Below, in pieces: positions 38,819 through 47,122 of a stretch of DNA of 64,000 nucleotides. Source of the DNA: Thalassolituus oleivorans MIL-1. GTDB taxonomy: Bacteria > Pseudomonadota > Gammaproteobacteria > Pseudomonadales > Oceanobacteraceae. The notes below the pieces were generated by a model. That model was given only the letters and a program-made list of their open reading frames with translations. It was not told where the DNA came from and made no database searches. The DNA lies in assembly GCF_000355675.1 (NCBI RefSeq), contig NC_020888.1, positions 1 through 64,000 of the forward strand, given 5' to 3'. Every line of letters starts with the position of its first letter. Within the stretch, counting starts at the first letter, position 1. Made by a program: the position numbers and the translations under genes.

Positions 38819-39719
38819 ATCTTTATTGATGCCCCAGCACTGGTTCGTGTGGCTGGGGCTGGGATTGCTGCGCGCTCTTACGTTTTTACCTTATGCTTGG
38901 CAGTTAGCGATTGGCCGCGTTATTGGTTTGTTACTGCATAAAGTTGCAAAAAGTCGGCGCCGCATTGCTGAACGTAATATTGAACTCTGCTTTCCGGAGA
39001 AATCAGAGCAAGAGCGGGCAATATTGGTTCGTCAGATTTTCATCGACAACAGCATTGGTTTAATGGAAACCATGATGGCGTGGTTTCGTGCTCCAGATTA
39101 TCTACTTGATCGTACCGAGTTCATTGGCTTTGATCAGGTTAAATCTCACCTGGCTGAAGGTCGTGGTGTGATGCTTTTAGGCGCTCATTACTCAATGCTA
39201 GATTTGGCAGGTTCATTAACCACGAATATCTTGCCTGTAAGCGTGAGCTATCGCCCTCAAGATAATCCTGTCATGAATTATGTCATGGAACGCAATCGAG
39301 ATCGTTTATATCAGCAATGTTTCACCCGTAAAGATATTCGTGGATTTATTCGAACGCTGAAAAAAGGCAATGTGCTTTGGTATGCTCAAGATCAAGATTT
39401 TGGACGTAAGAATAGTGTGTTTGTCGATTTCTTTGGTGTACCTGCAGCAACTATTACTGCTACTTCTCGAATAGCCAAGGCAGGCAACGCGGTTGTTATT
39501 CCAATGACCTACTTTCGTAAAGAAGATAATAGTGGTTATGTACTAACCGCTTATGATCCATTACCAATCCCTAGTGACGATGAAGTCGAAGATGCACGCG
39601 TAGCAAATGCTTTTTTAGAGAGCAGACTGCGTGAACATCCTTCTCAGTATTTATGGCTACATAAGCGCTTTAAGACCCGGCCTGATAAAAATGAGAAAAA
39701 AGGTAAGATCTACCAGTGA
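38811..39719 (+). CDS. LpxL/HtrB-type lipid A acyltransferase
   Basis: This inner-membrane enzyme of the lauroyl/myristoyl acyltransferase family adds secondary acyl chains to Kdo2-lipid IVA. The 302-residue protein has an N-terminal hydrophobic stretch (about 10-45), the catalytic H-x4-D motif in [11 protein letters not shown] near 123, and WYAQDQDFG near 194. The C-terminal [11 protein letters not shown] is diagnostic. The choice between LpxL and its paralogues cannot be made from sequence alone. It is the last gene of the hldE-hldD operon. Confidence 0.88.
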   Translation: MPKSLLMPQHWFVWLGLGLLRALTFLPYAWQLAIGRVIGLLLHKVAKSRRRIAERNIELCFPEKSEQERAILVRQIFIDNSIGLMETMMAWFRAPDYLLDRTEFIGFDQVKSHLAEGRGVMLLGAHYSMLDLAGSLTTNILPVSVSYRPQDNPVMNYVMERNRDRLYQQCFTRKDIRGFIRTLKKGNVLWYAQDQDFGRKNSVFVDFFGVPAATITATSRIAKAGNAVVIPMTYFRKEDNSGYVLTAYDPLPIPSDDEVEDARVANAFLESRLREHPSQYLWLHKRFKTRPDKNEKKGKIYQ

Positions 39720-39727
39720 CGGTTTTA

Positions 39728-39757
39728 AAAAACGCAGCTTTAAGCTGCGTTTTTTAT
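39728..39757. terminator. Intrinsic terminator after the hldE operon
   Basis: AACGCAGCTT directly followed by TAAGCTGCGTT forms a stem, with A residues before and TTTTTT after, so it can work for both the + operon and the convergent MocR gene. Confidence 0.88.
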
Positions 39758-39788
39758 TAGTCCTTGGCTATTGTTTAGGTATATGAAT

Positions 39789-41183
39789 TTACGCAATATA
39801 TTTCTTCAATACATTTAAGGCTTTTATTCTCTCTTCTGTCCACTGATGATTGAAACTCAATCTGAGGTTAGATTTGAATTGATTAGAAATTGAAAAAATA
39901 GGGCCGGGAATAATCGTAATTCCAGATCGACTAAGCTGGGAATATAACTGCATCGTATCGCAATGTTCGGGGAGTGTTACCCATAACGAAATTCCTCCTT
40001 CTGGTACAGTATAGTCAGCAAAAGACCAATTTTGGCACAGGTAAGTCAGTAACTGATCACGCTGTTGTAGTAGCGTCTGTTTTTGCCGACGAAGATAGAG
40101 GTGATAGCTGCCATCGGCAATGTAGTCACAGAGGCCTTGTTGGGTGCTACTGCTACTCGCTAACTGTGTTATCAGCTTTAATTTTATTATTTTTTCATGC
40201 CATCGAGCGCCCTTGATCCAACCGACTCTTAGATCGCGGCTCAGACTCTTGGAAAACGAGCTGCAACTAATGACGCGGCTATGTTCATCAAGTGCAGCCA
40301 GTGGTTGAGTGGCGCTATGAAATCCCATTTCTCCATAAATATCGTCTTCGATAACGGCAATATCGAATTTCTCGGCGAGAGCGAGTAGTTTAATGCGGTT
40401 ATCGTTTGGCATAAGTGAGCCGGTTGGAGTAGAAAAGTTGGGCGTCACAATGATGGCTTTTATCGGCCATACATTTAAGTTTGATTCTAACGCCGCAATA
40501 TCAATTCCTGTCGTGTATGAAGCTGGTATTTCAATGACTTTGAGTTGCAGTTGTTCTAACAGCTGTAAGGCGCCATAAAAACCAGGTGACTCAACCGCAA
40601 CGACATCCCCAGCCTGACACGTAGCCATTAACGCGAGGAAGAGTGCATGTTGGCAGCCGTTTGTGATGCATAGCTCTTCTGGCTGCGCTGCACAGTCTCT
40701 TCGGTGCATCATTTCAGCCAACTGCTTGCGTAAGTGGATATCACCGGCTGGGACATCGTAATACTGATGTAAGTGACCTTTTTGTCTTCTAAGCGCTCGA
40801 GTGAGGCTTCGATTTAAGGCGACAATACTCGAAGGCTTTTCACCGTCGACGAAACTTGGCATCAGATCAAATGCCGCATTTTTAGACATGACGTCGATGA
40901 GCACATCACTAACGGTAATCAGCGTTGGCGCATTAGTTACTTGTGCTTTTGAAGACACTTTCACGGCTCTTTCGTGCGGAATAAAGTAGCCGGATTTAGG
41001 CTTGGCAATGACTAGGCGCTGAGCCTCAAGCCTATGTAGAGCATGCTGAACAGTCGCCTTAGAGACTTTGTGGTCTTCGCAAAGTTGGCGGATGGATGGG
41101 AGCCGAGCACCGCTCTTCCAACGGCCATTGGTAATGCCTTCTCTTAACCACGTTTCAAGTTCTAAATAGCGAAAGTTATTCAT
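39789..41183 (-). CDS. MocR-type regulator (GntR helix-turn-helix plus aminotransferase fold)
   Basis: This 464-residue regulator has an N-terminal GntR winged helix (about 5-70; RLPSIRQLCEDHKVSKATVQ core) and a PLP-dependent class I aminotransferase-like domain (about 105-460), with ITNGCQHALFLAL, TPNFSTPTG and the PLP lysine in SSFSKSLSRDLRVGW. Such regulators usually control a neighbouring operon in response to a ligand or PLP. It is divergent from the CcoG-like gene with 81 bases between them, and that gap contains a candidate operator made of direct repeats. Confidence 0.88.
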   Translation of the reverse strand: MNNFRYLELETWLREGITNGRWKSGARLPSIRQLCEDHKVSKATVQHALHRLEAQRLVIAKPKSGYFIPHERAVKVSSKAQVTNAPTLITVSDVLIDVMSKNAAFDLMPSFVDGEKPSSIVALNRSLTRALRRQKGHLHQYYDVPAGDIHLRKQLAEMMHRRDCAAQPEELCITNGCQHALFLALMATCQAGDVVAVESPGFYGALQLLEQLQLKVIEIPASYTTGIDIAALESNLNVWPIKAIIVTPNFSTPTGSLMPNDNRIKLLALAEKFDIAVIEDDIYGEMGFHSATQPLAALDEHSRVISCSSFSKSLSRDLRVGWIKGARWHEKIIKLKLITQLASSSSTQQGLCDYIADGSYHLYLRRQKQTLLQQRDQLLTYLCQNWSFADYTVPEGGISLWVTLPEHCDTMQLYSQLSRSGITIIPGPIFSISNQFKSNLRLSFNHQWTEERIKALNVLKKYIA

Positions 41184-41217
41184 TCGTCCTCGTGCTGTCT
41201 AGTTCACCCTGCTCAAC

Positions 41218-41255
41218 TGTACCTATTATTTATTCAGAATCTATACCTAATATAG
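41218..41255. promoter_or_regulatory. Candidate MocR operator (direct repeat) in the divergent gap
   Basis: TGTACCTATTAT (41218-41229) and TATACCTAATAT (41242-41253) match at 10 of 12 positions with a 24-bp offset, which suits binding to the same DNA face. The second copy is part of CTATA-CCTAA-TATAG, an inverted repeat adjoining the AGGAA site of the CcoG-like gene. Confidence 0.45.
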
Positions 41256-41264
41256 GAACAATTA

Positions 41265-42656
41265 ATGGTGTTTCATAGCGAGGTGGCCTGCAGCAGAGTA
41301 AAACGTATGACTAACATTCCTCTTTATAATCTTGATAGCCCCAAGCATATTGCGAATGGGACTATTCATGTACGGCTGGTATCTGGATTATTTCAGCGTC
41401 TGCGCTACTTAGTGTCAGCTCCATTAGTGACACTATTTGTCGTCATGGCTTGGGTTCAATACGACGGCAAACAGGCCATTCAGTTTTCGTTAGCAGAGCA
41501 TCAATTACGAGTGTTTGCTTGGAGCCTTTCGTGGAACGATTTGCCTTTGCTGGCAGGGCTATTGATCGTCGCGGCACTAATATTGTTTGTAATGGCAATG
41601 ACGATTGGTCGCGCTTGGTGTGGTTTTGCATGTCCACAAAGTATCTGGAGCTGGATGTTTATTCGGATTGAAGATTTTACTGAAGGTAATTCGCGTAAGC
41701 GGGCAAGAAAACAACCGTTAACATTCAATCGCATGATCAGAAAGCTAACCAAACATGGCTTATGGATAATTGTTTCTGCTGTAACCGCCTTTAGTTTTTC
41801 AGCCTATTTTTTTCCTAGTCGAGAGTTATTGCATGGGCTATTAACGTTTACGCTGCCAGTTGATGTCGCCGGATGGTTATTAATCATGTTCGGCTTAACA
41901 TACTTAAATGCAGGTTATGTGCGCGAGAAAATATGCCTTCATGCTTGTCCTTACGCACGTTTCCAAAGTGTTATGTTTGATCGCGATACCTATACTGTTA
42001 GCTATGATGTCGAGCGAGGAGAGCCTAGAAACAAAAGTAAGGCTCTAGGCATAAAAGGGGACTGCGTAGATTGCACTTTATGTGTTCAGGTTTGCCCCGT
42101 TGGTATTGATATCCGCAATGGTTTACAAGCGGCGTGCATTGATTGCGGAGCATGCATCGACGCATGTGACAGTGTCATGCGTCACTTAGGTAAACCGAAA
42201 GGACTTATCCGATTTGCATCAGATAATATACTTACTGCTAGTAAAGCACGCTTCTGGCGTCCACGTTTATTTGCTTATTCAGCGGTTACTGCTGTGTGCA
42301 TCGTCATCATAACGATAGGTTTTGTGAATAAAACCGATCTTCTATTCAATGTTCAGCGGGATAGAAATGAATTATATGTACTTCAAGCTGATGATAGATT
42401 GTGTAATTCATATCAGGTCAAAATAGAATCGTTTGTTCATGATTTAGATTCAGTAGAAATTACTGTAAATGGCTTAAACCAAGCGACGGTTGAGGGGGCC
42501 ACCAATTTATCGGCACTAAGTGATAATGCACAGTGGCAACTGATAAAAGTGTGCACAAAGGAAGATCTGCCCTACCGGACAAAAATAAATTTTGTAGCGA
42601 CGAGTGGAGAAAAATCCTGGCGACAGATCTCCACGTTTATTGCGCCTTCAACGTAA
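41265..42656 (+). CDS. CcoG/FixG-like membrane iron-sulfur protein
   Basis: The 463-residue protein belongs to the CcoG (FixG/RdxA) family, in which CcoG acts as a cupric reductase in cytochrome cbb3 oxidase assembly. It shows several membrane helices (about 35-55, 88-110, 155-175, 190-210 and one near 345), FACPQSIWSW near 125, CLHACPYARFQ, a double 4Fe-4S region starting at CVDCTLCVQVCP and continuing with CIDCGACIDAC, and a C-terminal Ig-like periplasmic domain. A copy away from a ccoNOPQ cluster and beside a MocR regulator is unusual, so it may serve another copper or redox task. The AGGAAC site supports ATG 41265, and ATG 41307 is the alternative. Confidence 0.85.
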   Translation: MVFHSEVACSRVKRMTNIPLYNLDSPKHIANGTIHVRLVSGLFQRLRYLVSAPLVTLFVVMAWVQYDGKQAIQFSLAEHQLRVFAWSLSWNDLPLLAGLLIVAALILFVMAMTIGRAWCGFACPQSIWSWMFIRIEDFTEGNSRKRARKQPLTFNRMIRKLTKHGLWIIVSAVTAFSFSAYFFPSRELLHGLLTFTLPVDVAGWLLIMFGLTYLNAGYVREKICLHACPYARFQSVMFDRDTYTVSYDVERGEPRNKSKALGIKGDCVDCTLCVQVCPVGIDIRNGLQAACIDCGACIDACDSVMRHLGKPKGLIRFASDNILTASKARFWRPRLFAYSAVTAVCIVIITIGFVNKTDLLFNVQRDRNELYVLQADDRLCNSYQVKIESFVHDLDSVEITVNGLNQATVEGATNLSALSDNAQWQLIKVCTKEDLPYRTKINFVATSGEKSWRQISTFIAPST

Positions 42657-42676
42657 GCACTAAGAGAATTCAAACG

Positions 42677-44407
42677 TTAGTTATTTTGATACAGTAGTAT
42701 AAATACTGCGATCAGTAATATGATCGAGACCGATTGCCAAAATACGACTGGGTTTCTCTCCAGTAAGGGCGGTTTTGTTTTAGTTAAAAAGGTTTTACTG
42801 GGATGGCGTAAATCGTAAACAAACTCAGATAAATCCTCATAGCGCTTGTAAGGATTGACGTATACGGCCTTGCGAATAGCATCGTCAATCCATGCAGGAA
42901 TTTCGCAGTCATCGCTAATCAGTGATTGATACTTTAGTTTGTTTTGTGCTGTTTTACTTCTAGCTTTAGCGATATTCGAACCATAAGGTAACTTGCCTGT
43001 TAGCATCTGATAGGTGATCACACCTAATGAAAACTGATCGGAATAGATGCTGCCGTTCTCACCTAAAAAATATTCTGGTGCGCTGTATTGTGCAGTGCCT
43101 AAGATCAATGGCTGATCGATAGCGCTTTCCATCTCTTCTAAGCCAGCGACTAAGGTGGCACCAAAGTCGATGATCTTCACCGTACCGCTTTGGTCAATCA
43201 TGATGTTATCGGGCTTTAAATCTTGGTGCAGCATTTCTAAACGATGGAATGCTCGCAGTCCTTTAGCTATTTGCTCAACAATGTCGCGCACGTCATCTAG
43301 GTTCGGCTTTGGGTTGTCACGCATCCATTGGGCAAGATTCTTACCTTCAATAAATTCCATTGCTACATATAAAAACTGTCGTTGGCGGGCATTGGCTATA
43401 GGCTTTAGTACATGAGCACTGTCTATTCGCTTAGCAATCCATTCTTCCATCAAAAAACGTTCTAAATAGGCGGGGTCGTTACGTAAATCAATTGAAGGAA
43501 TTTTAAGAATCACGCGTTGGTCAGATTCAATATCTTTAGCCAGAAATACATGACTGCGACTCGTAGAATGCAAACCACGAATAATTTCGTAGCCATCGAA
43601 TTCCATGCGAGCATCCAGCTCTGGCGGGAAAGGTAAGTCGGTAATTTGTAGTTGAACCTCGTTGAGACCTTGATCAGGCAAGTCGTCGATGCGTAATATC
43701 TGAATCGTGAGGTTGTCATCACTCTTGTTGGCAAGAGCTTTATCGACAATTGTTTGAGCGGCTAAGTCTAAGTTGTCGCCACTCTGTTTTATGCTGGCAA
43801 TAATATCATTGGCACTGACGAATTCATGCACTCCGTCGGTAGCTAACATATAAATTTCGCCTTTGCTTACGGCAAAGGTTTGGTAGTCGATATCCAGTTG
43901 TTGATCAATGCCAAGCGCGCGACTTAAATAACTTTTGTCTTCCGATATCCACAGGCGATGATCGTTAGTGAGTTGCTCCATGGATGTATCATGCAAGCGG
44001 TAGACGCGCGTATCGCCAACATGAAAAACATGTGCTGTATTGGACTTGATTATTAAACAACTAAAAGTGCAGACGTAGCCCTTGTCTTTATCGTAACGAT
44101 ATTGACTTTGACGCGTTTGTGAGTGCAGCCATGAGTTTGTGGCGTATAAAACACGCTGTGCGGACTGCTTTACCGACCAAGTTTCGGAAGTACAGTAATA
44201 ATCACTTAAGAAACCATTAATAGCTGCCGCGCTTGCTATTTGGCTGACGGTGCTACTGCTAATGCCATCAGCAAGAGCGATGACAATGCCTTTAGAGCTA
44301 AGCTGGGGTTCTTGCGGAATAGCAACGCCATGAAAGTCTTGATTGAGATCTTTAATGCCCTTATCTGAGCATTGTCCAACGGTTACTTTCAGGCATCTTT
44401 CCATCAT
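42677..44407 (-). CDS. Fused PP2C phosphatase and Ser/Thr protein kinase
   Basis: This is a 576-residue bifunctional signalling protein. The PP2C domain (about 5-240) has KDLNQDF, ALADGISSS, FHVGDTRVYR, ATDGVHEFV and SDDNLTIQIL. The eukaryotic-type kinase domain (about 270-525) has an ATP lysine in VILKIPS, LHQDLKPDNIM, IDFGATLV, YSAPEYFLG and SDQFSLGVITYQMLTG, so its catalytic residues are present. A single membrane helix ends the protein (about 553-573). In other proteobacteria such fusions lie with nitrate/nitrite assimilation and FNT transporter genes. Here it follows the FNT gene but no reductase genes are near. Substrates are unknown. Confidence 0.9.
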   Translation of the reverse strand: MMERCLKVTVGQCSDKGIKDLNQDFHGVAIPQEPQLSSKGIVIALADGISSSTVSQIASAAAINGFLSDYYCTSETWSVKQSAQRVLYATNSWLHSQTRQSQYRYDKDKGYVCTFSCLIIKSNTAHVFHVGDTRVYRLHDTSMEQLTNDHRLWISEDKSYLSRALGIDQQLDIDYQTFAVSKGEIYMLATDGVHEFVSANDIIASIKQSGDNLDLAAQTIVDKALANKSDDNLTIQILRIDDLPDQGLNEVQLQITDLPFPPELDARMEFDGYEIIRGLHSTSRSHVFLAKDIESDQRVILKIPSIDLRNDPAYLERFLMEEWIAKRIDSAHVLKPIANARQRQFLYVAMEFIEGKNLAQWMRDNPKPNLDDVRDIVEQIAKGLRAFHRLEMLHQDLKPDNIMIDQSGTVKIIDFGATLVAGLEEMESAIDQPLILGTAQYSAPEYFLGENGSIYSDQFSLGVITYQMLTGKLPYGSNIAKARSKTAQNKLKYQSLISDDCEIPAWIDDAIRKAVYVNPYKRYEDLSEFVYDLRHPSKTFLTKTKPPLLERNPVVFWQSVSIILLIAVFILLYQNN

Positions 44408-44418
44408 TATTTCCCTAA

Positions 44419-44454
44419 GAAAAAAGCCCCAGTAATAACTTACTGAGGCTTTTA
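44419..44454 (-). terminator. Intrinsic terminator between the FNT gene and the kinase/phosphatase gene
   Basis: On the minus strand AGCCTCAGTAA-GTTA-TTACTGGGGCT (one G-T pair) is followed by TTTTTT. It lies 38 bases after the FNT stop, just before the PP2C-kinase start, so the kinase needs read-through or its own promoter. Confidence 0.85.
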
Positions 44455-44491
44455 AGTTACCGTCTTTTATTTAAAGACAGCCCGCGTTCTA

Positions 44492-45301
44492 TTAAGCATT
44501 ACGCTTTGGCTTAGTCAGTACGTGAGTAGTGTATAGAGTTAGGCCAGTGAACGCCAAACCACCGACAAGGTTACCGATAGCGGTTGGGATTTCGTTCCAG
44601 ATGAAATAATCAGCGATAGAGAAGTCGCCACCCATAATGATGCCAGAAGGGAACAAGAACATGTTTACTACTGAGTGTTCAAAACCCATAAAGAAGAACA
44701 ACATAATTGGCATCCACATGGCCAAAACTTTACCGCTTACTGAGGTGGAGATCATTGCGCCCACAACGCCCATTGATACCATCCAGTTGCATAGCATGCC
44801 GCGGATGAAAATAGTCAACCAACCGTCTACACCATGTTCGGCGTAACCTAAAGTACGCGCTTCACCAACAGAAGCGATCTTGGCACCCACAGCACCTGGA
44901 TCCGTGTTGAAGCCCATTGTAAAAACAAAAGCCATCATAAAGGCAACCGTTAAAGCACCGGCGAAGTTACCGAGAAAAACTAAGCCCCAGTTACGCAATA
45001 TGCCGCCGACGGTTACACCTGGACGTTTATCTAATAATGCTAATGGACACAAGACAAACACACCGGTTAATAAGTCGAAACCCATTAAGTACAGCATACA
45101 AAAACCGACAGGGAATAGAATTGCACCGATTAAAAACACACCCGTTTGGACCGCGACGGTTACCGCAAATGCCGCAGCCAATGCCAAAATCGCACCTGCC
45201 ATATAAGCACGAATTAATGTATCGCGCGTCGACATAAAGATTTTAGATTCGCCTGCATCCACCATCTTGGTGACGAACTCCGCTGGAGCTAAATAAGACA
45301 T
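44492..45301 (-). CDS. Formate/nitrite (FNT) family transporter
   Basis: The 269-residue pentameric-channel-type transporter has six predicted membrane helices and FNT family signatures: YMAGAILALAAAFAV in the first helix, FPVGFCMLYLMGFDLLTG, a NWGLVFLGNFAGAL segment near 104, ILCNW-like MLCNWMVSMGV near 169 and GFEHSVVNMFLFP near 205 with the central His. FNT channels carry formate, nitrite or related anions. The nitrogen-type control region upstream (NtrC site, sigma-54 promoter, ANTAR leader) makes nitrite the most likely substrate. A GAGGTGAG site precedes the ATG. Confidence 0.9.
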   Translation of the reverse strand: MSYLAPAEFVTKMVDAGESKIFMSTRDTLIRAYMAGAILALAAAFAVTVAVQTGVFLIGAILFPVGFCMLYLMGFDLLTGVFVLCPLALLDKRPGVTVGGILRNWGLVFLGNFAGALTVAFMMAFVFTMGFNTDPGAVGAKIASVGEARTLGYAEHGVDGWLTIFIRGMLCNWMVSMGVVGAMISTSVSGKVLAMWMPIMLFFFMGFEHSVVNMFLFPSGIIMGGDFSIADYFIWNEIPTAIGNLVGGLAFTGLTLYTTHVLTKPKRNA

Positions 45302-45362
45302 AGTCTCACCTCATAAGGTTATTAAAAGTTAGTCAATCGTTTGGACAGCTTGGCTCGGAGCC

Positions 45363-45416
45363 AAAAAAAACGGCGTCCTCCCACAAACAAAAATTGCTCG
45401 TGAGATGGACGCCGTT
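45363..45416 (-). terminator. Leader terminator (attenuator) upstream of the FNT gene
   Basis: On the minus strand AACGGCGTCC pairs with GGACGCCGTT across a 28-base loop and runs into eight T residues, 62 bases before the FNT ATG. The 5' arm is shared with the second ANTAR-type hairpin, so the two structures are mutually exclusive. This is the arrangement of an antitermination leader. Confidence 0.88.
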
Positions 45417-45421
45417 ATCCA
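45406..45421 (-). promoter_or_regulatory. ANTAR-target hairpin P2 (antiterminator)
   Basis: On the minus strand TGGAT-AACGGC-GTCCA forms a 5-bp stem (one T-G pair) with hexaloop AACGGC. A at loop position 1 and G at position 4 are the conserved ANTAR recognition bases. Forming it consumes the 5' arm of the terminator. Confidence 0.82.
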
Positions 45422-45439
45422 GAATTCTTTAAATTGTAA

Positions 45440-45455
45440 GAGCCGCCGTTGGCTC
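45440..45455 (-). promoter_or_regulatory. ANTAR-target hairpin P1
   Basis: On the minus strand GAGCC-AACGGC-GGCTC forms a perfect 5-bp stem with the same AACGGC hexaloop as P2, 18 bases upstream of it. Tandem hairpins of this type are bound by NasT/NasR-type ANTAR antiterminators. Confidence 0.82.
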
Positions 45456-45470
45456 ACTAGTTAACATCAC

Positions 45471-45486
45471 TGCATGAGCTATGCCA
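45471..45486 (-). promoter_or_regulatory. Sigma-54 (RpoN) promoter of the FNT gene
   Basis: On the minus strand TGGCATAGCTCATGCA matches the consensus TGGCACN5TTGCA at all but two positions, with GG and GC separated by exactly 10 bases. The predicted transcription start falls near 45460, just before hairpin P1. Confidence 0.75.
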
Positions 45487-45500
45487 TGTTTAATAATAAG

Positions 45501-45529
45501 AAAAATCCTGAGTTATTCTTCGGATTTTT
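45501..45529. other. Symmetric A/T hairpin upstream of the FNT promoter
   Basis: AAAAATCC (45501-45508) pairs with GGATTTTT (45522-45529) across a 13-base loop. It could be a weak terminator in either direction or a bend between the NtrC site and the promoter. No recognisable gene ends at it. Confidence 0.35.
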
Positions 45530-45569
45530 TGCGGATTGAGCCAATATTTCGTTTGAGTGCTTTGATTGC

Positions 45570-45586
45570 TGCACTTCTAAAGTGCA
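45570..45586. promoter_or_regulatory. NtrC-type enhancer site
   Basis: TGCAC-TTCTAAA-GTGCA is a 17-bp palindrome with the TGCAC-N7-GTGCA arms of the NtrC consensus. It lies about 110-126 bases upstream of the predicted sigma-54 start site, where enhancers for NtrC normally sit. The 482-base gap 45302-45783 is therefore mostly control region. Confidence 0.72.
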
Positions 45587-45692
45587 GAGTTCGTTGTTTG
45601 CGCTTTAGATTGGTTCGTATCTCATTCTGCGCTCGTGTCCGATTTTGTCCCGCTGACGCATTCAGTGCTAGATTCTCACTCATAAGATTTAA

Positions 45693-45717
45693 GAATAGTT
45701 GAAGATAACAACTATTC
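45693..45717. promoter_or_regulatory. Inverted repeat, candidate operator of the acyl-CoA operon
   Basis: GAATAGTTG-AAGATAA-CAACTATTC is a perfect 9-bp inverted repeat with a 7-base centre, ending 67 bases before the acyl-CoA dehydrogenase ATG. The spacing fits a dimeric repressor. The regulator is unknown. Confidence 0.45.
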
Positions 45718-45783
45718 ATTTCATCTATCTGAATCCTCTGCGTACACTGAATTCAATCATTGCTATCCACTAGGAGAAATCGA

Positions 45784-47007
45784 ATGGATTTCCAGCACTC
45801 CCCCAAGGCTCAGGAATACATCAAACGCGTTTCTGAGTTTATGAAGAACGAGATTGATCCGATTGAAGAAAGCTACTTGCGCGAGTTGCACAGCCTAGAC
45901 GATAAGTGGGTTGTGCTACCGATCATCGAGGAGTTAAAGGCAAAAGCGAAAGCCGCAGGCCTTTGGAATCTATTCTTCCCGAATGAATCTCACGGTGTTG
46001 GCTTAACCAACCTTGAATACGCACCGTTGGCTGAGATTATGGGGCGCTCGTTTATTGCGTCTGAGATCTTCAATTGCAATGCGCCAGATACCGGCAATAT
46101 GGAAGTGCTAGAGAAGTACGGCACGGCCGAACAGCAAGAGAAGTGGCTAAAGCCATTGATGGCGGGTGAAATCCGTTCGGCCTTTTGCATGACTGAGCCC
46201 GGCGTGGCGTCTTCTGATGCCACCAATATGGAAGCAACCGCAATTGTTGAAGGCGACGAAGTCGTACTTAATGGTCGCAAGTGGTGGACTACCGGAATCG
46301 GCCATCCTAACTGCAAAGTCGGTATTTTTATGGGGTTAACCAACCCTGAAGCACATCGTCACCAGCAGCATTCTATGGTGTTGTTCGACTTTGACACACC
46401 TGGTGTGAAAATCGAGCGCATGCTGCCGGTGTTTGGTCACTACGATGAGCCGTTCGGTCATGGTGAAATGACATTCGATAACGTGCGCGTGCCGTTAAGC
46501 AACATGATCGCAGGCCCTGGCCGTGGTTTTGAAATTGCCCAAGGTCGCTTGGGGCCTGGTCGCATTCATCACTGCATGCGTTTAATTGGTGGGGCGGAGA
46601 AAGCGCTTGAGTTGATGTGTAAGCGTGCCGTTAGCCGCACGGCATTCGGTAAACCGATTGCCAATCTGGGTGGTAACCGCGACATCATTGCCAATGCTCG
46701 TATGAGTATTGAACAAGCGCGTTTGTTGGTTCTTAAGGCCGCGTGGATCATCGATAAGGTCGGCGTTATGGCTGCCATGAGTGAAATTTCGCAAATCAAA
46801 GTAATTGCCCCGAATATTGCGCAACAAATATGCGATGCGGCGATGCAGATTCATGGTGGCGGCGGTTTATCCGATGACTTCCCATTAACCGGTATTTACG
46901 CTCAGGCTCGCGCTTTACGACTGGCTGATGGCCCTGATGAAGTGCACCGTGGATTAGTAGCGAAGTTTGAACTGATGAAATATCGCAAATACATGGCAGA
47001 AAAGTAA
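45784..47007 (+). CDS. Acyl-CoA dehydrogenase (ACAD10/11-like)
   Basis: This FAD enzyme oxidises an acyl-CoA at the alpha-beta bond. The 407-residue protein has [16 protein letters not shown] near 141, a [12 protein letters not shown] segment near 170 and the C-terminal [13 protein letters not shown] followed by [10 protein letters not shown] near 383. These match the ACAD10/11-type branch more than short-chain enzymes. ATG 45784 has an AGGAG site, and the frame is open to 45760. It opens a six-gene + strand operon with an APH-type kinase, which is the other half of eukaryotic ACAD10/11. Confidence 0.9.
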   Translation: MDFQHSPKAQEYIKRVSEFMKNEIDPIEESYLRELHSLDDKWVVLPIIEELKAKAKAAGLWNLFFPNESHGVGLTNLEYAPLAEIMGRSFIASEIFNCNAPDTGNMEVLEKYGTAEQQEKWLKPLMAGEIRSAFCMTEPGVASSDATNMEATAIVEGDEVVLNGRKWWTTGIGHPNCKVGIFMGLTNPEAHRHQQHSMVLFDFDTPGVKIERMLPVFGHYDEPFGHGEMTFDNVRVPLSNMIAGPGRGFEIAQGRLGPGRIHHCMRLIGGAEKALELMCKRAVSRTAFGKPIANLGGNRDIIANARMSIEQARLLVLKAAWIIDKVGVMAAMSEISQIKVIAPNIAQQICDAAMQIHGGGGLSDDFPLTGIYAQARALRLADGPDEVHRGLVAKFELMKYRKYMAEK

Positions 47008-47122
47008 GAATCAAACGGATGTGGCACAAACGGCTCTTAAGTAGCCGTTTGTTCGCGGACTAGAATGCGATACACCTCTGGTCGAAGCGTTCAGCGATAA
47101 TTTAAATTAGGGTAAATATACA

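Noticed and set aside
45513-45683. Small basic ORF on the minus strand (56 to 68 codons)
   Set aside because: It lacks a ribosome-binding site, matches no family that I know, and contains the NtrC palindrome of the FNT control region; the stop falls in an A/T hairpin.
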